Positions 1-11,806 of a stretch of DNA of 64,000 nucleotides are shown here, one piece after another (within the stretch, counting starts at the first letter, position 1; each line of letters opens with the position of its first letter). The notes beneath the pieces are model-generated. The model saw nothing but the letters and a program-made list of their open reading frames with translations, was not told the DNA's origin and searched no databases. Position numbers and translations under genes: made by a program. Source of the stretch: Periweissella ghanensis (lineage in GTDB: Bacteria > Bacillota > Bacilli > Lactobacillales > Lactobacillaceae); contig NZ_CAKKNT010000002.1 of the NCBI RefSeq assembly GCF_918814755.1, forward strand, positions 82,809 to 146,808, read 5' to 3'.

Positions 1-2403
1 TTCTAGACGAATCAAACGAACTCCAAGGGTTGCCCGACCAGTTTCAGACACATTTTCAGCGCCGAAACGAATCATGACTCCACGGTCAGTAGTTAACATA
101 ATGTCTTCACTACCATCAACAATCGCCATGCCGGCTAATGGTCCGTTCTTTTCTGTGATATTAGCGGTTTTAATCCCTTTACCACCACGACCCTTAATTG
201 GGTATTCCGTGATTGGGGTTTGCTTACCATAACCATTTTCAGTAATTACTAAGACTTTGTGATCAGGGAGTAAAATATCAGCCCCGATGACGTAATCACC
301 TTCACGTAAACGAATACCACGGACCCCAGCGGCTGAACGACCCATTTGACGAACATCAATTTCAGCAAATGATACCGCGTAACCCGCGTGCGTAGCAATC
401 ATCATGTTAGCAGCGCCATCCGTGATGTTAACACTAATTAATTGGTCATCATCGTGTAAGCTGACGGCCCGTAAACCGCTCGTCCGAATGTTACTAAAAT
501 CGGCCACCGCCGTCCGTTTAACAATCCCCTTTAACGTTGTAAAGAACAAGAAGTCTTTACTTGTTTTGGCATCGCCACGGACATTAATTACGGCTTGGAT
601 CTTTTCACCACCTTCAACACCCAATAAGTTAATTACTGGGATCCCCTTGGCGTTACGACCGTATTCAGGAATTTCATACCCCTTCAAACGGTAAACTTTC
701 CCAAGGTTGGTGAAGAATAAGAGCGTGTCGTGGGTTGATGCCGAAATTAAGTGTTCGACGAAATCATCATCGTGCACCCCAGTTCCTTGCACCCCACGGC
801 CCCCACGGTGTTGTGACTTGAATTCTGAAGTTGCTAAACGCTTAGCGTAACCATTATGCGTTAACGTAATAATCACATCTTCTTCTTCAATCAAATCTTC
901 ATCTTCAATTGAGGTTACATCCCCCACTTGAAGTTCCGTGCGCCGGTCATCCCCGAATTTATCTTGGATTTCTAGCAATTCTTGGTAAATGATTTCATTG
1001 ATCCGTTCTGGTTTAGCCAAGATATCTTGTAAATCAGCAATCAATGCCATCAAGCCATTGTATTCATTTTCAATCTTATCGCGTTCCAAACCAGTCAAAC
1101 GAACCAAACGCATATCTAAAATCGCTTGCGCTTGTTTGTCAGATAATTTGTAGTCGTCCATCAATTGCTTTTTAGCAACTTCGGCCGTTGCTGAAGAACG
1201 GATAATTTTAATAATCGCGTCAATATGGTCTAAGGCAATCCGTAAACCTTCTAAAATGTGGGCGCGTGCTTGGGCCTTCTTCAAGTCAAATTCCGTCCGA
1301 CGACGAATAACTTCTTGTTGGTGTTCCAAGTAGGCGACTAACATTTCTTTTAGGCTAAGTACTTTAGGTTGCTTGTCTTTGATAGCCAACATATTAAAGC
1401 TAAAGGTCGTTTGTAATAACGTGTTTTTGTACAAGTTATTTAAAACAACACTCGCTGACGTGTCACGACGCACATCAACGACCATGCGGTACCCGTCACG
1501 GTCAGATTCATCGTTAACCCCAGTAATTCCTTCAACCCGTTTATCACGCGCTAATTCGGCAATCCGTTCAACTAACTTCGCCTTGTTAACCATGTATGGG
1601 AATTCGGTTACGATAATGCGTTCGCGCCCATTCTTTTCGACTTCAATATCGACTTTGGCCCGAACGGTTACTGTTCCTTTACCAGTTTCGTAAGCTTTAC
1701 GAATCCCAGCTTTCCCCATCACAATTCCCCCAGTTGGGAAATCAGGACCAGGAATAGCTTCCATCAAGTCAGCCGTGGTTGCTTCTGGATTATTCATCAA
1801 GATGTGCAATCCACCAATCACTTCATGCAAGTTGTGCGGTGGAATATTCGTAGCCATCCCCACGGCAATCCCTGACGCCCCGTTAACTAACAAGTTAGGG
1901 AAACGGGCTGGCAATACTAATGGTTCGCGTTCAGTACCATCATAGTTGGCCCCATAATCAACGGTGTTTTTGTTGATATCGCGGAGCATTTCCATCGCAA
2001 TTTTTGACATTTTTGCTTCGGTATACCGCATGGCGGCCGGACTATCACCATCGATTGATCCAAAGTTACCGTGACCATCAACTAAAAGATAACGGTAACT
2101 CCAGTCTTGGGCCATCCGCACCATTGATTCATAAATCGCGGAGTCACCATGGGGGTGATATTTCCCCATGACGTCCCCAACGATCCGGGCTGATTTCTTG
2201 TATGGTTTATCAGGGGTCACCCCAAGTTCATTCATCCCATACAAAATCCGGCGGTGAACCGGCTTCATCCCATCACGAACATCTGGTAACGCCCGTGCGA
2301 CGATAACTGACATCGCATAGCTTAAAAATGATTCGCGCATCGTGCTACCAAGGTTAACATCGATGATGCGTCCATCTTGTTTTGAAAAACTTTCTTCAGT
2401 CAA
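1..2403 (-). CDS. gyrA: DNA gyrase subunit A (3' end outside window)
   Basis: Breakage-reunion subunit of DNA gyrase, which with GyrB introduces negative supercoils. The window holds the first 801 codons; the last few tens of residues lie beyond position 1. The start is a TTG at 2403 (protein begins [13 protein letters not shown]), chosen because a GGAAAGG ribosome site lies 7 bases upstream and the family N-terminus begins there. The catalytic tyrosine sits in [10 protein letters not shown] at residue 127. The quinolone-resistance region reads [19 protein letters not shown], with the serine and glutamate of the sensitive wild type. The C-terminal beta-pinwheel region is encoded between position 1 and about 950. 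It lies 57 bases after gyrB with no terminator between, so the two are probably co-transcribed from upstream of yaaA. Confidence 0.97.
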   Translation of the reverse strand, partial: MTEESFSKQDGRIIDVNLGSTMRESFLSYAMSVIVARALPDVRDGMKPVHRRILYGMNELGVTPDKPYKKSARIVGDVMGKYHPHGDSAIYESMVRMAQDWSYRYLLVDGHGNFGSIDGDSPAAMRYTEAKMSKIAMEMLRDINKNTVDYGANYDGTEREPLVLPARFPNLLVNGASGIAVGMATNIPPHNLHEVIGGLHILMNNPEATTADLMEAIPGPDFPTGGIVMGKAGIRKAYETGKGTVTVRAKVDIEVEKNGRERIIVTEFPYMVNKAKLVERIAELARDKRVEGITGVNDESDRDGYRMVVDVRRDTSASVVLNNLYKNTLLQTTFSFNMLAIKDKQPKVLSLKEMLVAYLEHQQEVIRRRTEFDLKKAQARAHILEGLRIALDHIDAIIKIIRSSATAEVAKKQLMDDYKLSDKQAQAILDMRLVRLTGLERDKIENEYNGLMALIADLQDILAKPERINEIIYQELLEIQDKFGDDRRTELQVGDVTSIEDEDLIEEEDVIITLTHNGYAKRLATSEFKSQHRGGRGVQGTGVHDDDFVEHLISASTHDTLLFFTNLGKVYRLKGYEIPEYGRNAKGIPVINLLGVEGGEKIQAVINVRGDAKTSKDFLFFTTLKGIVKRTAVADFSNIRTSGLRAVSLHDDDQLISVNITDGAANMMIATHAGYAVSFAEIDVRQMGRSAAGVRGIRLREGDYVIGADILLPDHKVLVITENGYGKQTPITEYPIKGRGGKGIKTANITEKNGPLAGMAIVDGSEDIMLTTDRGVMIRFGAENVSETGRATLGVRLIRLE

Positions 2404-2460
2404 AATATGTTCCTTTCCGTACTATGACAACGTTAATTATCACTACGTACCAAATCGTAT

Positions 2461-5569
<3,109 letters not shown>

Positions 5570-5577
5570 CGATACCT

Positions 5578-5796
5578 TTACTTAGCTCGAATGACAAATT
5601 CGCCAAAGTCAGGAATTGAAACGGTGTCAGCGGGGTAAAGTTTTCGTCCGCGACGTTCATCGTGTTCACCATTAACAAGTACTTCAACTTCGTATAAAAA
5701 CCATTTAGCTTGGCCACCAGAGCTAATCACGTTTTCAATCTTCAACATTTGTCCAAGGGTTATGTATTCTGTATCAATCAATACTTCTGTTGCCAT
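5578..5796 (-). CDS. yaaA: S4-domain RNA-binding protein YaaA
   Basis: A 72-residue protein made almost entirely of one S4-like RNA-binding fold. The core reads [24 protein letters not shown] followed by a VNGE turn and [12 protein letters not shown], the usual S4 helix-turn pattern (quoted in parts). The family is conserved next to recF in Firmicutes. B. subtilis YaaA has been linked to large-subunit ribosome assembly, but the precise role is not settled. It is the first gene of the yaaA-recF-gyrB-gyrA transcript, with a good promoter about 100 bases upstream. Confidence 0.93.
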   Translation of the reverse strand: MATEVLIDTEYITLGQMLKIENVISSGGQAKWFLYEVEVLVNGEHDERRGRKLYPADTVSIPDFGEFVIRAK

Positions 5797-5891
5797 TTAA
5801 ACCGTCCTATTTTCTCTTGCAGCCAAGTTTTAGTTTGGCCACCCCCCATGGGCACCAAATAACTCGACTCGACACTAATCTATACTTGATA

Positions 5892-5920
5892 ATTATACCG
5901 TTTTTTGATGATTAAAACAA
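5892..5920 (-). promoter_or_regulatory. Probable vegetative promoter of yaaA-recF-gyrB-gyrA
   Basis: On the minus strand a perfect -10 TATAAT (5897-5892) lies 17 bases from TTGTTT (5920-5915), about 95 bases before the yaaA start. The rest of the 455-base gap (5797-6251) holds a consensus DnaA box at 6125-6133 and the palindromic repeat behind dnaN. I see no gene in it. Expression from this site is inferred from sequence only. Confidence 0.6.
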
Positions 5921-6124
5921 TTGAATTAGCGTTTTAAAACCGTTTAAAGAAAAAAGACCACTCTGAGATAGATTTATTACATTTCGTAAAAATTAGCTCA
6001 TTTTAGCTTAAAACGGCTTTTGTTCGATTTTACGGCAAATTAACCCCGTTTTAATGGTGGCCTACCGCACTACTTAATTAATTTATTTTTTTACAGCGCC
6101 GTTATTGCACTATTTTTGTCCACA

Positions 6125-6133
6125 TGTGGATAA
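6125..6133 (-). other. Isolated consensus DnaA box
   Basis: TGTGGATAA, the exact complement of TTATCCACA, lies between dnaN and yaaA, about 1.4 kb from the other boxes. It could bind DnaA and influence the yaaA-gyr promoter or act as an outlying origin site. A single nine-base match can occur by chance, but an exact consensus beside the origin is suggestive. Confidence 0.45.
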
Positions 6134-6158
6134 CTCAGCTACTTTGCGGTAGCTAACC

Positions 6159-6245
6159 AAAATACGACAAAATCCTCTATGAAGAATTTTCTTCATAGAG
6201 GATTTTTAGTGTATTTCTCGATATCGCCCAACTTATGGCGCGCTC
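6159..6245 (-). repeat. Palindromic repeat behind dnaN (partial copy), probable terminator
   Basis: Starts 6 bases after the dnaN stop codon on the dnaN strand with GAGCGCG. It contains a 16-bp perfect hairpin (6169-6184 with 6191-6206) followed by a short T-run, so it probably terminates dnaN transcription. About 85 bases match the element behind the chemoreceptor gene at 51836-51948, including flanks such as GGCGATAYCGAGAAATACAC. The 3' quarter found in other copies is replaced here by another small hairpin. Confidence 0.8.
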
Positions 6246-6251
6246 TTATTT

Positions 6252-7382
6252 TTAGAATGTCCGCACTGGCGTGATTAATTGAATAAAGCTTTCACCATTT
6301 TCAACTGGAATCAAAGTAAATGGACGTAAAGCCGTCGTAAAGCTAACTTCAATATCAATATTACCAAATGAACGCAAGGCATCCTTCATGTAATCCGGGT
6401 TAAATGAGATTGCCAATTCGTTACCAGCTTGTGCTTTGACGTTTAAGGCTTCTTCAACTTGACCCACATCTGGTGAGTTACCAGTAATTTTGGCCCCACT
6501 TGGATTGATTTCTAATTTAACCACGTTGTTGCGTGATTCATGTGAAAGCAAGGAAGCCCGGTTAATTGCTGAAAGTAATTCCGTTGCGTTAAAAGTAACC
6601 GTAGTATCGCTTTCTTTTGGAATCAAACGTGTTGTATCAGGGTAATTACCTTCAAGTAAGCGTGAGTAGAACAATGTTTTACCCAAGATAAATAATACTT
6701 GGTTTTCCGCAATCCGCATTTCAACCGTTTCAACGCTTTCAAGCATTTTAGCTAATTCGTTAAGTGATTTACCAGGAATAATCACATCGGCAGTTGCTGC
6801 CAAAGTATCTTCCAAGGCCACTTTCCGTTGCGCTAACCGGTGTGAATCAGTTGCCACTGCTAAAAATTCGTTATTGTTCAAGCTAAAGTGGACCCCAGTT
6901 AAAATTGGGCGACTTTCTTGGTTAGAAACGGCAATCACGGTTTCAGAAATAATTTCACGTAAAGTTTCTGCGCTTAAAGTTACTGAATTAGTTGCTTCAA
7001 TTTCAGGCAAGTTAGGATATGTGTTCGCATCCAAACCATTAATTGTAAATGATGCTGATCCAGAAGTGATTTTAGTTTGGAAGCCAGTTGTCATTTCCAA
7101 AGTCATCGCTTGCGCTGGTAATTGTTTAACAATATCGATAAAGAAGCGGGCTGGTAAAACAATTGCCCCTGGTTGGTCAATGTTTAAGGCCGCAGCTTCA
7201 TCAGCAATACTCAACGTTGTTTCAATTGAGATATCTGAATCGCTACCAGTTAAAGTGATGCCGTCTTGATCAACCACTAATTTTAAACCTGTTAAAACAG
7301 GAATAGTTGTCCGTGATGCAATGGCACGTGACACATCGTTAAGTTCCTTGATGAAGGCTGCACGATTGACGGTAAATTTCAT
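6252..7382 (-). CDS. dnaN: DNA polymerase III beta sliding clamp
   Basis: Ring-shaped processivity clamp of the replicative polymerase. The 376 residues are usual for the family and begin MKFTVNRAAFIKELNDVSRAI. Three repeated clamp domains can be followed, ending in the conserved ITPVRTF tail. An in-frame TTG lies 15 bases further upstream, but the ATG at 7382 has GGAG at 9 bases and gives the conserved N-terminus. On the minus strand TATAAT at 7426-7421 with TTACTA 17 bases upstream could be its own promoter, overlapping the origin unwinding element. A palindromic repeat follows the stop. Confidence 0.97.
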   Translation of the reverse strand: MKFTVNRAAFIKELNDVSRAIASRTTIPVLTGLKLVVDQDGITLTGSDSDISIETTLSIADEAAALNIDQPGAIVLPARFFIDIVKQLPAQAMTLEMTTGFQTKITSGSASFTINGLDANTYPNLPEIEATNSVTLSAETLREIISETVIAVSNQESRPILTGVHFSLNNNEFLAVATDSHRLAQRKVALEDTLAATADVIIPGKSLNELAKMLESVETVEMRIAENQVLFILGKTLFYSRLLEGNYPDTTRLIPKESDTTVTFNATELLSAINRASLLSHESRNNVVKLEINPSGAKITGNSPDVGQVEEALNVKAQAGNELAISFNPDYMKDALRSFGNIDIEVSFTTALRPFTLIPVENGESFIQLITPVRTF

Positions 7383-7420
7383 GAGTTCGAGCTCCAATCT
7401 GAGTGTTTAGTGATATAGAT

Positions 7421-7557
7421 ATTATATATAAAAAAGTCCGTAGTAGTAATAGGTCCTGTGAATTCTGTGGAAAACTATTATCTGAACTGAGCTAGCAACG
7501 TTTTTACTTGTGAATTGCTTTGTGGAAAACTTGTGTAAACTACGCGACTTATCCACA
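7421..7557 (-). other. oriC unwinding region between dnaA and dnaN
   Basis: The dnaA-dnaN gap holds a DnaA box TTATCCACA at 7549-7557 and two TTTTCCACA boxes read on the minus strand at 7529-7521 and 7474-7466. After the last box the minus strand reads a short GC-rich spacer, then CCTATTACTACTAC (7453-7440), then an AT-only tract TTTTTTATATATAATAT. This order of box, GC-rich spacer, TAC-type trinucleotides and AT-rich tract is the arrangement described for the DnaA-trio unwinding element of B. subtilis. Function is inferred from this match. Confidence 0.7.
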
Positions 7558-7567
7558 AGTGGAAAAC

Positions 7568-8920
7568 TTATTCGCCGCTGATTTGTTTTTTCAAACTAGT
7601 AATATTTTTTTGTAAAGTACTGTTCTTTTCAAGATTTATAGAAATTTTTTCAGTCGCATGCATGACCGTCGTGTGATCTTTACCGCCAAATTCACGCCCA
7701 ATGTTTGGTAATGAGTTGTCGGTTAATTCACGCGATAAATACATCGCAATTTGCCGTGGAATGACAATTTCTTTGTTCCGTTTTTTACCTTTAAGGTCTG
7801 CAACAGAAACATTGAAGAATTTTGCCACGGTTTCTTGAATAAAACTGATGGTAACTTCGGATTTTTGGGCAATATCAAGTTCGGCCAAGATTTTAGCTGC
7901 ATCATCAATGGTTGCTTTAACCCCGCTATCAAATTTTGAAATGACGGCGACACGTTTGAAAACTCCTTCAAGTTCCCGCACGTTACTGTCGACTTGTTTA
8001 GCAATAAATTCAATGACATTCCGGTCGACTTCGATATTTTCTTTTTCAGACATTTCTAGCAAGATTGCAATCCGCGTTTCAAAATCTGGCTTGTTGATAT
8101 CAACCGATAATCCCCATTGGAAGCGGGAAACTAACCGATCTTCTAAATCGGGGATGTCTTTTGGCAAGCGATCAGAAGTCATTACAATCCGACCACTGTG
8201 CCCCAAAATATCGTTAAAGGTGTGGAAAAATTCTTGTTGCGTTGACTCTTTACCAGACAAGAATTGAACGTCATCGACTAATAATAAGTCGGCATTCCGA
8301 TATTCTTCGCGCAGCTTTTCGGTTGTCCCATTACGGACTGCGCTGATGAAGTCATTGGTAAATTGTTCTGACGTTACATAAAGCACTTTTTGATTGGGAT
8401 CATTTAGAAGTGCGTTATTGCCGGTGGCTTGCATCAAGTGGGTCTTTCCTAAACCAACACCTCCGTATAGGAGTAACGGGTTATATTCCAAAGAACCTTC
8501 CGAAACTGCTAAGGCAGCTCCGTAGGCTAATTGGTTAGTGGCCCCAACCACGAACGTATCAAAAATATATTTTGGATCCAAGTTATTACCGTGTTTTAGG
8601 ACGGCTTGGCGTTGTAAGTCGGGATTATCGTTCTTTTCAATTTCTTCAATTAAGTCAACAACTGGCTCCACGACGCGCACTTCAATATTTGCAAGTAACA
8701 TTTGATTAGTTTCAAATGCAAAGGTGGTGAATTCCTTTGAATAGGTTTTTAACCACCGATCACGCGATAATTCATTTGGAACTTCAATCACAGCCGTATG
8801 TTTGCTGGCATCAAATTGTGCTAGACGAGCTGGCTGGATGAAATTGTCATATGATGGACGCTCCAGTTTGTTTCTGAAGCGGTCAGCAATTGCCGACCAT
8901 AATGCGTTCCGTTCAACCAT
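7568..8920 (-). CDS. dnaA: Chromosomal replication initiator DnaA
   Basis: AAA+ initiator that binds DnaA boxes and opens the origin. The start at 8920 (MVERNALWSAIADRF) is preferred: an upstream in-frame ATG at 8947 has no ribosome site, while GAGGAA precedes 8920. That gives 450 residues, normal for the family. Domain III carries Walker A GGVGLGKTH and Walker B LLVDDVQFLSG. Domain IV carries the DNA-binding signature GGKDHTTVMHATEKI near the C-terminus. DnaA boxes flank the gene on both sides, and one abuts its promoter, suggesting autoregulation. Confidence 0.98.
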   Translation of the reverse strand: MVERNALWSAIADRFRNKLERPSYDNFIQPARLAQFDASKHTAVIEVPNELSRDRWLKTYSKEFTTFAFETNQMLLANIEVRVVEPVVDLIEEIEKNDNPDLQRQAVLKHGNNLDPKYIFDTFVVGATNQLAYGAALAVSEGSLEYNPLLLYGGVGLGKTHLMQATGNNALLNDPNQKVLYVTSEQFTNDFISAVRNGTTEKLREEYRNADLLLVDDVQFLSGKESTQQEFFHTFNDILGHSGRIVMTSDRLPKDIPDLEDRLVSRFQWGLSVDINKPDFETRIAILLEMSEKENIEVDRNVIEFIAKQVDSNVRELEGVFKRVAVISKFDSGVKATIDDAAKILAELDIAQKSEVTISFIQETVAKFFNVSVADLKGKKRNKEIVIPRQIAMYLSRELTDNSLPNIGREFGGKDHTTVMHATEKISINLEKNSTLQKNITSLKKQISGE

Positions 8921-8963
8921 ATTATTGTGGTTCCTCTTCTCAATCATAAATTTAACTTAATCT

Positions 8964-8991
8964 AGAATAGCATAAATAAAAAAATTTTCCA
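8964..8991 (-). promoter_or_regulatory. Probable dnaA promoter
   Basis: On the minus strand an extended -10, TGC followed by TATTCT (8969-8964), lies 16 bases from TGGAAA (8991-8986). A consensus DnaA box at 8995-9003 sits right beside the -35 element, where bound DnaA could repress. Assignment is by sequence only. Confidence 0.5.
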
Positions 8992-8994
8992 GTG

Positions 8995-9168
8995 TTATCC
9001 ACAGGTGTGGACAAAAAAAGAAAAAAATCCACACAACTGTGTGTTACTTTTCCACAAGGATGTGGATAAATCAGTGGAAAACTAGTTATTTTCCAGTTAT
9101 CCACCGTTTTTTGTGGCTGAAGAAAGCAAGCTCGGCAATGCTTACAACAGTTATCCACTTTATCCACA
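8995..9168. other. oriC DnaA-box cluster between dnaA and rpmH
   Basis: The 500-base gap between the dnaA and rpmH genes contains exact DnaA boxes TTATCCACA at 8995-9003, 9160-9168 and, reversed, 9061-9069. Near-matches lie at 9048-9056 (TTTTCCACA), 9097-9105 (TTATCCACC) and 9151-9159 (TTATCCACT). The last near-match and the 9160 box are immediately adjacent. With the boxes in the dnaA-dnaN gap this forms the bipartite origin typical of Firmicutes. Genes on each side run mostly away from it. From 9169 to about 9330 I see only weaker box-like sequences. Confidence 0.88.
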
Positions 9169-9335
9169 GGGGCGTGTTAATAACTATGCACACCCTGGGG
9201 ATTTTGGGATAACTTGTGCAGAAATCTTGTAAAACTGGGCTGTTAAAAAAACGTAATTCACAGGGGTGTTGACAACAGTGCGTGGTATTGGGGATAATAA
9301 GGACCTGGTAAAAAAATATATTCCCGTTTTTTTAG

Positions 9336-9364
9336 TTCACAATTCACTACTTTTGTGCTATGAT
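9336..9364 (+). promoter_or_regulatory. Promoter of rpmH-rnpA
   Basis: TTCACA (9336-9341), 17-base spacer, TATGAT (9359-9364), preceded by TG in the extended -10 position. It lies 70 bases before rpmH and is the strongest vegetative promoter candidate on this strand. Confidence 0.65.
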
Positions 9365-9434
9365 ATTACGGAAATGCAAAGAGATGTCATAATTTCGATG
9401 TAAATATATAGAAAAGAATGGAGGTGTCTTCTCA

Positions 9435-9569
9435 ATGAAACGCACATACCAACCAAAGAAACGTCACCGCGAACGTGTTCACGGCTTCCGTAAGCGCATG
9501 AGCACTTCAAACGGACGCAAAGTATTAGCACGTCGTCGCCAAAAAGGCCGCAAGGTGTTATCTGCATAA
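9435..9569 (+). CDS. rpmH: 50S ribosomal protein L34
   Basis: A 44-residue, highly basic protein of the large ribosomal subunit. It begins [18 protein letters not shown] and carries the invariant [19 protein letters not shown] segment, so identity is certain despite the size. A GGAGG site lies about 10 bases before the ATG at 9435. It is the first gene of the classical rpmH-rnpA-yidC group and is followed by a hairpin that may set its higher expression relative to rnpA. Confidence 0.98.
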   Translation: MKRTYQPKKRHRERVHGFRKRMSTSNGRKVLARRRQKGRKVLSA

Positions 9570-9573
9570 GAAG

Positions 9574-9599
9574 GTCACTGGTCACAGTGACTTTTTTTT
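9574..9599 (+). terminator. Terminator or attenuator after rpmH
   Basis: GTCACTG and CAGTGAC pair around a four-base loop, followed by eight T. It lies between rpmH and rnpA, so partial read-through would lower rnpA relative to rpmH. Confidence 0.75.
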
Positions 9600-9629
9600 A
9601 TCGCTTATTCCAGGATTGAGAGGGAAAAA

Positions 9630-9980
9630 ATGCGGAAGTCATATCGCGTAAAAAAAGAAGCGGAATTTCAAAAAGTATTTGATCGCAAACATTCAGTTGC
9701 TAATCGTATGTTTATCATATATAAAATGGAACAGCCGACCGCTAAACACTTTCGAGTGGGAATTTCAGTGGGGAAAAAGGTCGGTAAAGCCCACGACCGT
9801 GTATATGTAAAGCGTCGTATCCGGCAAACTTTATTGGAATATAAAGCACAGATTGATCCTAATTACGATTTCCTAGTGATTGCCCGTCCATCAGCTAATG
9901 GCCGGCCAATGGCTGAAATTTGTGAAAATTTGGTCCATGCCCTACAATTAGCAACGCTTTTGCCAACTTCAAATAAGTAA
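9630..9980 (+). CDS. rnpA: Ribonuclease P protein component
   Basis: Small basic protein that supports the RNase P ribozyme in 5' maturation of tRNA precursors. The 116 residues match the family. The N-terminus [17 protein letters not shown] is typical, and the RNA-binding segment reads [13 protein letters not shown], a slight variant of the usual RNR motif. It starts 30 bases after the rpmH terminator with a GAGAGGG site and is followed 35 bases later by yidC. Confidence 0.97.
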   Translation: MRKSYRVKKEAEFQKVFDRKHSVANRMFIIYKMEQPTAKHFRVGISVGKKVGKAHDRVYVKRRIRQTLLEYKAQIDPNYDFLVIARPSANGRPMAEICENLVHALQLATLLPTSNK

Positions 9981-10015
9981 TTATTCGTAAATCTCAAGTA
10001 AGTAGGAGAGAATTT

Positions 10016-10861
10016 ATGCACACAGCAAAGAAACGGTCACAAAAGAAGCTTGGCTTACTTGTGACCATGGTTGCAGGGTTAACAGTTTTTTTAGCTGCCT
10101 GCAGTAATAAACCAATCACAGAACACTCAACGGGTATCTGGGATGGTGGTATTATCTTGAACTTCTCACGCGCTTTGATTGGTTTATCTCACTGGTTGGG
10201 AAACAATTATGCGTTTGGGATTATTGCATTCACGTTAATTATTCGGATTCTTATTTTGCCATTGATGATTTATCAATCAAAATCAATGTTAAAAATGCAA
10301 GATCTTCAACCACAAATTAAAGCCTTGCAAGCAAAATACCCAGGTCGTGATAATGATTCACGACTTGCAATGCAACGTGAATCACAAGTCTTATATAAAG
10401 AAGCAGGGGTTAACCCATTTGCGAGCTTGTTGCCATTGTTAGTACAAATGCCAATTTTGATTGCCTTGTACCAAGCAATTTTCCGGACACAAGAGTTGCG
10501 AACAGGTCACTTTTTATGGCTCCAACTTGGACACCAAGATCCATATGTTGTCTTGCCAATCTTGGCGGCAATCTTTACTTTTGGTAGTTCATGGTTAGCA
10601 ATGGCCTCAGCGCCAGAGCAAACAGGAGTTACTAAGTCGATGACATTTATGATGCCTGTAATTATTTTTATTACGGCGTTATCATTGCCATCAGCGTTGT
10701 CACTTTACTGGGTGGCTTCAAATGCCTTCCAAATGGTGCAAACTTGGTTTATCCAAAATCCATTTAAGATCAATGCAGCGCGCGCTGAAAAGAAAGCGGC
10801 TGAAAAAGCCCGTCAACGTAAGCTTGAAAAAGCTCGACGGAATGCTCTTAAAAAGAAGTAA
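10016..10861 (+). CDS. yidC: Membrane protein insertase YidC/OxaA lipoprotein
   Basis: Inserts and folds membrane proteins, alone or with SecYEG. The N-terminus is a lipoprotein signal with lipobox LAAC, so Cys29 would be lipidated, as in Gram-positive YidC. Further hydrophobic segments fit the five-helix core (for example around residues 50-75, 140-160 and 200-225). The C-terminal tail of about 30 residues is rich in lysine and arginine (KKAAEKARQRKLEKARR), a ribosome-contacting feature seen in some YidC proteins. It is 281 residues long and ends at a strong terminator. Confidence 0.95.
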   Translation: MHTAKKRSQKKLGLLVTMVAGLTVFLAACSNKPITEHSTGIWDGGIILNFSRALIGLSHWLGNNYAFGIIAFTLIIRILILPLMIYQSKSMLKMQDLQPQIKALQAKYPGRDNDSRLAMQRESQVLYKEAGVNPFASLLPLLVQMPILIALYQAIFRTQELRTGHFLWLQLGHQDPYVVLPILAAIFTFGSSWLAMASAPEQTGVTKSMTFMMPVIIFITALSLPSALSLYWVASNAFQMVQTWFIQNPFKINAARAEKKAAEKARQRKLEKARRNALKKK

Positions 10862-10870
10862 TTAGTATTA

Positions 10871-10903
10871 AGTGCCAAGATATTAAATCTTGGCACTTTT
10901 TTT
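10871..10903 (+). terminator. Terminator after yidC
   Basis: An 11-bp perfect stem AGTGCCAAGAT / ATCTTGGCACT with a five-base loop, followed by seven T. The following stretch to the ndk gene (about 250 bases, AT-rich) holds only the candidate ndk promoter. Confidence 0.92.
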
Positions 10904-11082
10904 GTATAATTTTTAGTGTGAATAATTCCTTTTTGGGAAATAATTCCAACGTTTGAAAATATTTCCTCTAAATACGTGAAATTAAACACAAAGGCTCAAA
11001 AAACCGTTAAATCAAGCTAAAATAAAAATTCAGTTAAACTAAGTGATTTTTGTGAAAGATACAACAAAGTTAAACAAAAAAG

Positions 11083-11091
11083 TGGTATTAT
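11083..11091 (+). promoter_or_regulatory. Candidate extended -10 promoter of ndk
   Basis: TGG followed by TATTAT (11086-11091) forms an extended -10 about 70 bases before ndk. No good -35 is visible at 17 bases. Weak assignment. Confidence 0.35.
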
Positions 11092-11160
11092 GACTGCAAG
11101 TAAAGTAATTCGTAATCAGCACGACTTACTCAACAGATTATGAAAGCGATGGAGTTAATC

Positions 11161-11577
11161 ATGAATGAAGAACGGACATTAATTTTAGTAAAACCAGATG
11201 GAGTTAGCCAAGGGCATATTGGTGAAGTAATTACACGGTTAGAACGTAAAGGCTACACAATCGAAGCCCTTAAAGTAACTAAGGCAACGCGCGCCCAACT
11301 TGATCGGCACTACGAAGATAAAGTTGATAAGCCTTTTTATCCGGAAATGGTTAAATATATGCAAGAAGGACCCATTGTGGCGATTATTGCTAGTGGGATT
11401 AATGTGGTTAGTGTATTTCGGCGAATGGCCGGTAAGACTAATGTATCTGAAGCTGATTTTGGGACTATTCGGGGTGATTTTGGTCGTGAATGGGCGGATG
11501 GTATTATTCGCAATGTCGTTCATAGCTCAGACAGTGTGGAACACGCGGCCCGTGAAATTGCGATTTGGTTTGATTGA
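11161..11577 (+). CDS. ndk: Nucleoside-diphosphate kinase
   Basis: Transfers the gamma-phosphate of ATP to nucleoside diphosphates through a phosphohistidine. The fold starts ERTLILVKPDGVSQGHIGEV. The active-site histidine lies in NVVHSSDSVEHAAREI near residue 114, where the usual motif is HGSDS. The start at 11161 has GGAG seven bases upstream and gives 138 residues; an upstream in-frame ATG (11140) adds seven residues but lacks a site. It has its own putative promoter and terminators on both sides, so it is a single-gene unit set inside the otherwise standard yidC-khpB neighbourhood. Confidence 0.95.
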   Translation: MNEERTLILVKPDGVSQGHIGEVITRLERKGYTIEALKVTKATRAQLDRHYEDKVDKPFYPEMVKYMQEGPIVAIIASGINVVSVFRRMAGKTNVSEADFGTIRGDFGREWADGIIRNVVHSSDSVEHAAREIAIWFD

Positions 11578-11584
11578 TAATTTT

Positions 11585-11630
11585 AAAAATAGCCAAGCCG
11601 GGTTAAATAATGCCCAGCTTGGTTATTTTT
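11585..11630 (+). terminator. Terminator after ndk
   Basis: AAAAATAGCCAAGC pairs with GCTTGGTTATTTTT around a GGG/CCC-extended inner stem, followed by T-rich sequence. The symmetry lets it act in both directions. Confidence 0.88.
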
Positions 11631-11806
11631 AGTTTAATTGAAGCCTTATATAGCGAAAAATAACGCATATTAAATTAGATATATTGGCTTTTTTAACATT
11701 TATTGGAGGAAACGCGAATTATTTGTAATATTTAACCATTTAACGCGTACAAAAACGGCAGGATTGGGTATAATTAATTATTAGAATATAATAAGCGGGA
11801 AATAAA

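Noticed and set aside
404..1693. Plus-strand open frames (96 and 106 codons) opposite gyrA
   Set aside because: Fully antisense to a conserved gene, no ribosome site, no protein-family resemblance.
8952..9167. 71-codon minus-strand frame across the origin
   Set aside because: Made of DnaA-box sequence, no ribosome site; this is the replication origin.
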